Shown here one piece after another: positions 42,101 to 50,560 of a stretch of DNA of 64,000 nt (positions are counted from its first letter, which is position 1; every line of letters begins with the position of its first letter). The stretch is taken from the NCBI RefSeq assembly GCF_014284175.1, contig NZ_JACOGA010000021.1, forward strand, positions 19,266 to 83,265, read 5' to 3'. Source of the DNA: Affinundibacterium flavidum. Its GTDB lineage: Bacteria > Pseudomonadota > Gammaproteobacteria > Burkholderiales > Burkholderiaceae_D. The notes below the pieces were generated by a model that ran no database searches, had not been told where the DNA came from, and saw nothing but the letters and a program-made list of their open reading frames with translations. The position numbers and the translations under genes were made by a program.

Positions 42101-43570
42101 ATGACCTACACCAAAAGTTTAGTCTGGTTTCGCCGCGATTTACGCCATTTTGACAATGCCGCTTTGTATCAAGCCTTAAAACAATCAAATTCTTGCTACT
42201 GCGTATTTATTTTTGACAAAGTCATCCTGCAAGGACTGCCGAAACGCGATCGCCGGGTGCAATTTATTCATCAAAGCATTCAGGAATTACGGGCTGAATT
42301 ACAAGCATTAGGCACGCATTTGATCGTCCGCTACGGCGATCCCGTCGAAGAAATCCCTCGTTTGGCGGCCGAACTGCAAATCAATGCAGTGTTTGTCAAT
42401 CGTGATTACGAACCGGCTGCGATACAGCGCGACCACACCGTGCAACAACACTTACTGAGTTTCAATTGTGACTTCATCGACTGTAAGGATCAGGTTATTT
42501 TTGATAAAGATGAAGTCCTAAGTTTGGCTGGCAAGCCATTTTCTGTCTTCACGCCCTACAAAAATGCCTGGTTAAAAAAACTTGCCTCTGAAACCGAAGG
42601 GGAAGCAGATTTCTATTTCAAACCCTATCCTGTAAAAAAATATGCGGGTCATTTTGCACCACATACTGAAACGACGATGCCTAGCCTGGCCAGCATGGGA
42701 TTCGAAGAACTCAGCGAACAAGACTTAAAACTGCACGGTGGCATGAGTGCCGGTGCTGCGCTGTTGGAAGATTTTCTAGAGCGAATTGATCACTATGGCC
42801 ATGCGCGAGACTTTCCTGCCATTAAGGGACCATCTTACCTGTCCGTTCATTTGCGTTTTGGTACCGTCTCTATTCGTTACCTAGTAAGTCAAGCGATGCG
42901 GCAAATACGCACGGCAAACGCGATGGAAGGTGCTAGTGTGTGGCTATCAGAACTGGTGTGGCGCGACTTCTACTTCATGATTTTGTACCACAATCCGCGC
43001 GTCGTTGGACATGCATACAAACCTGAGTACGACGCCATTCAATGGGAAAGCGGAAGCTCAGCACAGGAACTGTTTCAAGCTTGGTGTGATGGCAAGACAG
43101 GCTATCCTTTGGTTGACGCAGCAATGCTGCAATTAAATCAAACTGGCTATATGCATAATCGACTACGCATGGTGGTCGCCAGCTTTTTGGTCAAAGATTT
43201 GGGCATAGACTGGCGTTGGGGGGAAGCCTATTTTGCCTTACACCTGAACGATTTTGATTTATCCGCCAACAATGGCGGCTGGCAATGGGCGGCATCAACT
43301 GGTTGTGATGCGCAACCGTACTTTCGAATTTTCAATCCGATTACACAGTCTGAAAAGTTTGATAGTGAGGGGAAATTTATACGTCGTTATTTGCCACAAT
43401 TAGCCAAACTGAACGCTAAACAAATTCATGCTCCCTGGAAGCTTAGTCCAATCGAGTTAGCTGCAATGAATTTGCAATTGGGACGCGATTATCCCTATCC
43501 AATTGTGGCGCATGATGTCGCCCGTCTGCGGACTCTAGAACGATACAGTGTCGTGAAGAAAATCAGCTAA
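42101..43570 (+). CDS. phrB: Deoxyribodipyrimidine photolyase
   Basis: Light-driven repair of pyrimidine dimers. I start at MTYTKSLVWFRRDLRHFDN (489 residues), because the upstream 37 codons have no family character. The N-terminal antenna domain shows SLVWFRRDLR and VFVNRDYEP. The FAD domain contains FGTVSIRYL, WLSELVWRDFYFMILYHNP, NQTGYMHNRLRMVVASFLVKDLGIDWRWGEAYFALHLNDFDLSANNGGWQWAASTGCDAQPYFRIFNP, the classical class I CPD photolyase end. The tryptophan electron-transfer positions appear intact. It is divergent from yqgE and ends at a strong bidirectional terminator. Confidence 0.95.
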   Translation: MTYTKSLVWFRRDLRHFDNAALYQALKQSNSCYCVFIFDKVILQGLPKRDRRVQFIHQSIQELRAELQALGTHLIVRYGDPVEEIPRLAAELQINAVFVNRDYEPAAIQRDHTVQQHLLSFNCDFIDCKDQVIFDKDEVLSLAGKPFSVFTPYKNAWLKKLASETEGEADFYFKPYPVKKYAGHFAPHTETTMPSLASMGFEELSEQDLKLHGGMSAGAALLEDFLERIDHYGHARDFPAIKGPSYLSVHLRFGTVSIRYLVSQAMRQIRTANAMEGASVWLSELVWRDFYFMILYHNPRVVGHAYKPEYDAIQWESGSSAQELFQAWCDGKTGYPLVDAAMLQLNQTGYMHNRLRMVVASFLVKDLGIDWRWGEAYFALHLNDFDLSANNGGWQWAASTGCDAQPYFRIFNPITQSEKFDSEGKFIRRYLPQLAKLNAKQIHAPWKLSPIELAAMNLQLGRDYPYPIVAHDVARLRTLERYSVVKKIS

Positions 43571-43588
43571 ATCGATACTACGCAAATA

Positions 43589-43616
43589 AAAACGCCTCGA
43601 TATTTCGAGGCGTTTT
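43589..43616. terminator. Bidirectional terminator, phrB / chpA
   Basis: AAAACGCCTCGA, a 4-base loop and TCGAGGCGTTTT form a strong GC stem bordered by A and T runs, shared by the convergent phrB and chpA genes. Confidence 0.92.
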
Positions 43617-43661
43617 TATTACTGAAGTTGACTACGATTTTTCATGTCGAACTTAAAACGA

Positions 43662-46600
43662 TCACACAGCTTCGATTTGCTTATTCACGAAACCGCTAAT
43701 TGCCGTCAACAAATCATCTTCACGATAAGGTTTACCAAAATACTCATTCACACCGAGTTCTGCCGCATAGTTACGGTGTTTATCGGCCGTACGTGAAGTA
43801 ATCATGATGATAGGAATATGATGGGTTCTAGAGTCGCTACGCACGTTACGTGTCAAATCGAAACCATCCATGCGTGGCATTTCAATATCGACCAACATCA
43901 CATCTGGCGTAATCGACTGCAATTGTTCCAGCGCATCAATACCATCTTTCGCCAACACAACCTGATAACCTTCACGCACCAGCAAACGCTGCGTCACACG
44001 ACGTACAGTCAGTGAGTCATCTACGACCATCACGATATGATGCGTGCGCAAGCCTTGAACTGGCGCGACTTGAGTTGGAGCAGCTTGTTTTTCAACCATT
44101 TCAGCCACTGCACCCAATTCTGGGGCACCACTTTCCACGTGCGACTCAGGTAATTTAGCACGTTCGTGTTCAATTTTCTGTGCCAAAGGAACAGGGTTCA
44201 AAATCAAAACAATATTGCCCGAGCCCAGTACCGTTGCACCTGCGATACCGATCATACGTGCCAATTGCGGGCCAACGTTTTTAACAACGACCTCGCGGTT
44301 ACCAATAATCTGATCGACGTGAATTGCCACACGTTCGTTATCGCTCTTCATGATCAGGATAGGCGTGTATTGCTGTGTGTCTGGAGTTGCATCGCGCTCA
44401 CCCAACATGCTTGGTAAGTAATGCAATGGTACTCGATTGCCCTGCCACATAATTGCACCGTCGTTATAAGCGGTTGCCAATGCGGCGGACTTCAATTGTT
44501 GCACCTGCTCTACCAAGACTGAAGGCACGGCGAATGTTTTGCCACCTGCATTCAAGATCACAACCTGCGTCACCGCCAACGTCAACGGCAAGTGAATCGT
44601 GAAATGCGCGCCTTTGCCTTCCACGGTGCTAACTGAAACACGTCCGCCCAATGAGGCAGCTTCGGAACGCACGACGTCCATACCAACACCACGACCAGCC
44701 AATTCTGTCACTTCACTAGCAGTCGAGAAGCCAGGCTCGAAAATCAGGTTGACGACATCAGATTCATTGACAAAACTCTCGTCAGTCAACAAGCCCACGT
44801 TTTTCGCTTTTTCACGAATGCGATTGATATTCAATCCTTGACCATCGTCCGTAAAGTGAATAACAACTTCGTTACCCTCTTGGCGAATCTCAATCAGTAA
44901 TTCACCCACTTCATTTTTACCACGGGCGACACGATCCTGACGTGCTTCGATACCATGCACAATAGCATTACGCAGCATGTGTTCGAATGGGCCAACCATT
45001 TTTTCCAAAACGCTACGGTCAATCTCAACTGAAGTACCACGAATATCTAAGTTGACTCGTTTATCCATTTCCTTCGCGGTCTGACGCGCAATCCGGTACA
45101 GACGCTCAGAAACACTGGAGAACGGAATCATACGCACGCGCATCAAATCTTGTTGCAATTCACGAGTTAAACGTGCTTGTGCATTCAAGTCGATGGTCGC
45201 GCCTTCGATCGTGCGGTTCAACGCAGTTTGCACGGTGGCGACGTCACTGACGCTCTCAGCCATCATCCGTGTCAATTCTTGCAGACGCGTAAATCGATCA
45301 AATTCCAGAGGATCAAATTCACGATCACCAGAGAACGCCATACGCGAAGTAATTTGCGTTTCAGCTTGAATTTCAACTTCACGCAATTGGTCGCGCAAAC
45401 GACTAACGTTTTCAGTTAATTCCGACAAGGAAGCTTTTAAAGTATCAACCTCATTTTCCAACTTAGAACGTGAAATAGAAACTTCACCAGCCTGATTGAC
45501 CAAACGATCCAAAATATCAGCACGCACACGCACCAACGGCACGGGTGCAGTATTGGCCGCAGCCACTACTTGTGGCGCCACCTGTCTCAAAGCACGTGAC
45601 ACAATTGCGGGTTTAGCGGAAGTACTAGTCGCATCTGTTGCAGGAACATTCGCGGCTAAAGAAGGCACTTCAACCGCCGCAACGGCATTGCTCAACTCTG
45701 AGGATTCGACGGACGATTCTTGCGCCACCAAGGATTCATCCGATGCCGAGATTGAAGCTTCAACTTCATGCATCGCAGGCTGCTCTAGAGCTTCCTGGAA
45801 CTGATTCATCTCTTCAGTAGCAGACAGCTCAGCAAGATTTTCTACAGGAGCCGCTTGCATTGCCAAATCAGGATTTTGCAAACGTTCAAACAGGTGCATT
45901 GCATAATCATGACGGGACAACAAATCTTCCAACAACGGTTGACGAATTGTGCTACCGGTGTGCATCAGATTTTCAATGCGTGTTTCCATGTCATGCGTAT
46001 GCTGCCCAAGCTGCATCGCCCCCGCCATCCGCGCACTGCCTTTTACCGTATGCATCAAACGCAAAATAGATTGCGGAATCGCATCATCTTCAGGACTTTG
46101 CTGCCATGAACGTAATAATTGTCCTATCATTGGCAACAGATCATTACCCTCTTCCAAGAATACTGGGAGCAAGTCATGATCAATCTCGTCGCTGACTTTG
46201 AGTTCAATTTCTGAACTGCTGCGGTCAACTGGGATTTCTTGCATGACTGGCGCTGGCTGCTCAACGATAGGCTGCGCAACTAGAGCTTGTTCGACTGCGG
46301 CTTGCTCGACTATGGCTTGCTCAAGCACAGCCGGTTCGATAATTTCAACTATCGCTGTTTCGTCTACAACCGCCTCAGTTTCAACAAGAGCTGTCACCGG
46401 CGCAGGCAATGAATCTTGACCACCACCAGACAAATCAATCTCCAATTCTGGAGCTAATTCTGTTGAGAAAACCGCCTCTGGAATTGTCATCGTTTGCAAC
46501 AATTCTGTAGAAATATCCTCAGAGACATTCACGGACAAATCGGATGAGACGTCCGCTAATTCCAGATGGTCTGGAGCTGCTAACTCAGCAGATGTCAAAG

Positions 46601-49600
46601 AAATGGAGGCATCGACACCTTCAATATCTAACGGGGCTACAAATGAGGCTACAACTTCCTCGTCAAGATCCGTTCCAAGATCTGTTGCGGATATCGATGC
46701 AGTGGCAAGCGACTCGTCTTCCACCACCAACATGTCGTCCAACTCAGGCAACTCAGAAGCGACTGGCTCTAATAACACTGGATCCAGACGTTCATTAGTA
46801 GAAGTGATGAACTCCCCGTCATCTCCAATATTGGAGCGAGAAATTACCGTTTCTAACAATTGACTTAAACGCAGGTTTTCTTCAGGAACTCTGTCCGCCA
46901 TTTCCGACAAAGCAAACTTCTGCAACATTGCTTTGACGCAGTCGACAGAATGATCCAGCAAATCAAACTCTGCATTTTCCAAACTGACTGGATGACGCTC
47001 CAAACGCTGCAACACATTTTCCAAGCTGTGCGCCAATTCTTGCGCGGCAAACAAGCCTACCGTCGCCGAGCTACCCGCTAAGGAATGCGCTGCATGGACT
47101 GCATGACGTGACACAGGTCTGGTGGGCTCATGCCTCCACTCAGAGAAATCTTGCGCGAGGAAGCGTACAATTTCATCTGTCTCTGCCATGTAAATCGTAT
47201 GCAAAGGCAAACTAATTTCTATCTCACCAATACGTTTGGTATTGTCGGACTCCTTGGCAACAGGCATGGAGAAATCAGGAAACTCAATGATTTGTGCCGA
47301 CTGTTGAACCGCAATTGCATCATCTGATGGAGTCAACAATGTTGGAGCTTCCGTCAAGTCAGCAAACTCTGCCGCTTCAGGTGCTGCAATCACTGGGGTC
47401 AAGGCGACCACATTATCGGCCAAATCATGAGCAACAGCGTCAAGACCATCCACAGACTCATCTAAAGTAACTGTTTCAATTAAATCTAACGGCTGTTGTT
47501 CTTCCTGCAGTTCTTGTGGTTCTTGCAGTGATACGATCTCAGGAAAATCTAATGTAAGTTCTGCTGTCGGCTCTGTTGTTGACGCTGTTGCTGACTCCGT
47601 ATTGAGCTCAGTCATTTCCTGCACTTCAAGTTCAGGGATGCTTAAGCTAAATTCAGGAGCACTTTCTTCAACAATGTCAGAAGCCACCAAAATTTCAGTA
47701 GATTCCGCTTCTGGTTCAATGTCGAATCCAGTTAAGGACAACTCAGCCTCAGCTGTTGTATCGACGCTTAGGCTTACTCCGCTCTCTATTGCCTGAGCGG
47801 GGGAGTCGACTGCCAATTCAGCAACTGCCAACGCGGGGGCTTGAACTGAGAATTTCACATCAAGTTCTGCAGTCTGAGGCTCGCTGGCTGCCAGCTCCAA
47901 TGTTTCAACTGGTTCGAGTACAACTGGTTCGAGCACAACTGATACTGGCTCTGCAGCATCGACGCTAAATTTCTCGCCGTCACGCACCCTTATGGCTGCG
48001 GCAATAATCGCGTTAGAATTTCGCCCAGAACTACCCTTCGTTTTAAGTTCTTCTACCCAAGCAAACATCTCTTCTGCCGCATATTCCAGCAATTGATAGA
48101 GGGATTCAGTACCGGCACGGGTTTCTGACAACCACAGATTCATGACTTGCTCGATGTTCCAGGCACCTTCACCAAACACCATTAATCCCACCATACGCCC
48201 ACTACCTTTGAGTGTATGGAATGAGCGACGCAAGCGAATCAAGTATTCTTGATTATTTGTATCATGACGTGACAGAGGAATATTTTCGCGAACCGCGCCC
48301 AGCACTTCATCGGCCTCAGTCAGGAATATTTCCAACAATTCAGCGTCAATCTCCTCTTCGGTTTCCGGCAACTCTTGGCTCAATTGAATCTCTGGCGCAG
48401 CTTCACCATGAGAAGTCGCAGCAACGATTTCATCTAACGCAGCAGCTTGGCTGAGATCAGCATGGGCGAGCAAATCAATGGCTGTTTTTGCCCTTGCACT
48501 AGCGTCGCTATCGTCGAGCAAAGCGGCGTATGAGCGTTCATGATCCAAGGAGTCTTTGAGTTTCGCCTGCAAATCTGAATCTTCTGGCGCGTCGACCAAT
48601 GACGCTAATAAACGCTCAGATTCTTTTTGCTGTTCGATCAAATCTTGTTCAGCAGTAGCGGCTGGCATTGCCTCTGGATTTGCTTCCAAAGGCGTTGATG
48701 GAAGTAATTCTTTCTCAGGCGCTTTTTCCAACAATTTAGATTGGAAAGTGCCCGCAGCTGCATCAAAGACAAAACGCTTCTTAGCAAATTCAGGCTGGCT
48801 TTGCAAAGTCTCGATAAAAAATGACAGTGCGCCCACATTCTGCGCGACTTTTTGATGCAAATTATCTAGTTCTGCCGGAGTTAACGATGAATTTCCATCG
48901 GCAAACGAATTTACCAAAGTACGCGTATGGCTCACCGCTGCGAGGGCATCATCTTGATCCAACATCGCCAAGGCGCCACCCAGTTGCGCCAAAATTCCAT
49001 CAACAGGTGCTAATGTGGCGGTATTTGAAATATCACGGAAATGTTCATCTAAGGCTTTTTCGGCTTGCTTTAAGCTCAACTGCATTTCGCCAACCAGCAC
49101 GCCCATGGTCTGGCGTTGCTGTGCTTCGCGAGAAATCTCACCGATCCAAGTAACATGGCCATCCGGCACTTCGCCGCTGACTACGGACAATAAACGAGCG
49201 GAAATCTCATCCGCACGCGCAGAGAAATTAGCCGGCAAATGTGTGATTTGTTCCAGCGCATTTTCCAAAAACAAAAGGCAAGTCGCCAACTCCAATCCCA
49301 TCCGCTCTTTGTCTTTTGCGCGGACAGCATGACTCGCAATACCATTCAATTCGCGCAATAATTTGGTCAATGGAGCAGATTGCAGACTCACACCTAAGTC
49401 CGCCAAATCTTTCATCTTTTGCGTAAACTTATCTACCAAGCTGTTATCGCCGTTTGAGATACGTCCCCACAAATTCTTAATATTAGTGAGTAATTCTTTT
49501 GCGTTAGCTAAGACATTTGGCGCAATCAAACCATAACGTTTTTGGTCATAATCGTCTGGGACGTGATCATCAAGCTGGTAAGCGCGGCGGATTTGTGCGA

Positions 49601-50468
49601 CAAAAGCGGAAGGCTCACGAACTTGTGCGATAAAAAACAAAGCATCCCGCAATAAGCGTTCTGGCACACTGGTATTGCCCTCGACCAAGCGGCGGATTTG
49701 CAAATTAATCCGACCCCAGATTTGCTTAATATGACGTTCATCACGCGCATCGATTGAGGCAGTTGACTCAGCAAATGCACGCATCACTAGCCAGAATGCC
49801 TTCGTCTGCGAACTTGTCTGTGCTTGTTCAATTTCACGAATCAAGACACTCATTTGATTCGACGCATCTAATTTTGCATCAGCATTTTTGCTCGTGAGTA
49901 CAGTCAGTAATAATTTTTCAAAGCGTAGGCGAATCGCACCATAGTTGATATTTGTTGGGTGAGCCGACAATGCCAACTCTGGAATTTTTTCCTGAACAGA
50001 CAATGACGGAAAAAACAGATCGGCAGGATGGATGCGCTCGGCGCCTTTCAATTCCAACAAAGCACGATATTCAGGGAACAATCGCACTGGCTGTTGAGAA
50101 TTCCCCGCCAATAAATCTTCTAGGTAACGTAAGACCGCGTAAAACGCCTCGGTAATACGCTGTACAACGTCAGTAGAAATAACCAGCTTACCCGCCTGAA
50201 TTCGCTCGATTAACTCCTCGACCGTTTCAGTCACAATGGAGACACCTTCTACCTCCACGATTTGCAAAGCTCCGTGAGCTTGATGCAAGTAGGTCTTCGC
50301 CTGTAATAAAGATGTGGCTTGCGTTTCGGCCTCTTGGCCAATCGCATCATTCAACAACTTACCAGCACTCGAAAGTGCTTCCCGCAATTCCGTCATGACC
50401 CAAGACAAGGGAGCAATATCAAATTGCTCCTGTCCAGAATCCAACGTTTTAGAAGAACCTGATGTCAT
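43662..50468 (-). CDS. chpA: Giant ChpA/PilL hybrid histidine kinase
   Basis: CheA-like kinase of the Pil-Chp system, 2,268 residues from the ATG at 50468 (an in-frame TTG earlier is less likely). The N-terminus carries FimL-like degenerate Hpt segments (KTYLHQAHGALQIVEV). True Hpt motifs follow at His751 (FHTLKGSGRM), His1128 (AHSLAGSSATVG) and His1473 (MHTVKGSARM), joined by very acidic, proline- and valine-rich linkers. Then come a dimerisation helix (VNQAGEVSISRSKLENE), an ATPase with N-box FEHMLRNAIVHGIEA and G-boxes DDGQGLNINRIREK and GRGVGMDVV, a CheW-like domain from about residue 1965, and a C-terminal receiver (VVDDS near 2145, phosphoacceptor in MLVDIEMPRMDG). By analogy it phosphorylates PilG and PilH to tune pilus motors and cAMP. 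Last gene of the operon. Confidence 0.93.
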   Translation of the reverse strand: MTSGSSKTLDSGQEQFDIAPLSWVMTELREALSSAGKLLNDAIGQEAETQATSLLQAKTYLHQAHGALQIVEVEGVSIVTETVEELIERIQAGKLVISTDVVQRITEAFYAVLRYLEDLLAGNSQQPVRLFPEYRALLELKGAERIHPADLFFPSLSVQEKIPELALSAHPTNINYGAIRLRFEKLLLTVLTSKNADAKLDASNQMSVLIREIEQAQTSSQTKAFWLVMRAFAESTASIDARDERHIKQIWGRINLQIRRLVEGNTSVPERLLRDALFFIAQVREPSAFVAQIRRAYQLDDHVPDDYDQKRYGLIAPNVLANAKELLTNIKNLWGRISNGDNSLVDKFTQKMKDLADLGVSLQSAPLTKLLRELNGIASHAVRAKDKERMGLELATCLLFLENALEQITHLPANFSARADEISARLLSVVSGEVPDGHVTWIGEISREAQQRQTMGVLVGEMQLSLKQAEKALDEHFRDISNTATLAPVDGILAQLGGALAMLDQDDALAAVSHTRTLVNSFADGNSSLTPAELDNLHQKVAQNVGALSFFIETLQSQPEFAKKRFVFDAAAGTFQSKLLEKAPEKELLPSTPLEANPEAMPAATAEQDLIEQQKESERLLASLVDAPEDSDLQAKLKDSLDHERSYAALLDDSDASARAKTAIDLLAHADLSQAAALDEIVAATSHGEAAPEIQLSQELPETEEEIDAELLEIFLTEADEVLGAVRENIPLSRHDTNNQEYLIRLRRSFHTLKGSGRMVGLMVFGEGAWNIEQVMNLWLSETRAGTESLYQLLEYAAEEMFAWVEELKTKGSSGRNSNAIIAAAIRVRDGEKFSVDAAEPVSVVLEPVVLEPVETLELAASEPQTAELDVKFSVQAPALAVAELAVDSPAQAIESGVSLSVDTTAEAELSLTGFDIEPEAESTEILVASDIVEESAPEFSLSIPELEVQEMTELNTESATASTTEPTAELTLDFPEIVSLQEPQELQEEQQPLDLIETVTLDESVDGLDAVAHDLADNVVALTPVIAAPEAAEFADLTEAPTLLTPSDDAIAVQQSAQIIEFPDFSMPVAKESDNTKRIGEIEISLPLHTIYMAETDEIVRFLAQDFSEWRHEPTRPVSRHAVHAAHSLAGSSATVGLFAAQELAHSLENVLQRLERHPVSLENAEFDLLDHSVDCVKAMLQKFALSEMADRVPEENLRLSQLLETVISRSNIGDDGEFITSTNERLDPVLLEPVASELPELDDMLVVEDESLATASISATDLGTDLDEEVVASFVAPLDIEGVDASISLTSAELAAPDHLELADVSSDLSVNVSEDISTELLQTMTIPEAVFSTELAPELEIDLSGGGQDSLPAPVTALVETEAVVDETAIVEIIEPAVLEQAIVEQAAVEQALVAQPIVEQPAPVMQEIPVDRSSSEIELKVSDEIDHDLLPVFLEEGNDLLPMIGQLLRSWQQSPEDDAIPQSILRLMHTVKGSARMAGAMQLGQHTHDMETRIENLMHTGSTIRQPLLEDLLSRHDYAMHLFERLQNPDLAMQAAPVENLAELSATEEMNQFQEALEQPAMHEVEASISASDESLVAQESSVESSELSNAVAAVEVPSLAANVPATDATSTSAKPAIVSRALRQVAPQVVAAANTAPVPLVRVRADILDRLVNQAGEVSISRSKLENEVDTLKASLSELTENVSRLRDQLREVEIQAETQITSRMAFSGDREFDPLEFDRFTRLQELTRMMAESVSDVATVQTALNRTIEGATIDLNAQARLTRELQQDLMRVRMIPFSSVSERLYRIARQTAKEMDKRVNLDIRGTSVEIDRSVLEKMVGPFEHMLRNAIVHGIEARQDRVARGKNEVGELLIEIRQEGNEVVIHFTDDGQGLNINRIREKAKNVGLLTDESFVNESDVVNLIFEPGFSTASEVTELAGRGVGMDVVRSEAASLGGRVSVSTVEGKGAHFTIHLPLTLAVTQVVILNAGGKTFAVPSVLVEQVQQLKSAALATAYNDGAIMWQGNRVPLHYLPSMLGERDATPDTQQYTPILIMKSDNERVAIHVDQIIGNREVVVKNVGPQLARMIGIAGATVLGSGNIVLILNPVPLAQKIEHERAKLPESHVESGAPELGAVAEMVEKQAAPTQVAPVQGLRTHHIVMVVDDSLTVRRVTQRLLVREGYQVVLAKDGIDALEQLQSITPDVMLVDIEMPRMDGFDLTRNVRSDSRTHHIPIIMITSRTADKHRNYAAELGVNEYFGKPYREDDLLTAISGFVNKQIEAV

Positions 50469-50526
50469 TCTTAAACCCCGCAAACTCTAAGGGCGGAAAA
50501 CTGAGTTTCCCGCGTTGCATACATAA

Positions 50527-50551
50527 GCAAGCTAACAAAGAGTTAGCTTGC
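50527..50551 (-). promoter_or_regulatory. Intercistronic hairpin between pilJ and chpA
   Basis: A perfect 10-bp stem GCAAGCTAAC/GTTAGCTTGC with a 5-base loop, ten bases after the pilJ stop. No T-run follows on the minus strand, so it is more likely an mRNA stability or partial-attenuation element than a full terminator. Confidence 0.6.
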
Positions 50552-50560
50552 GGTCGAAAA

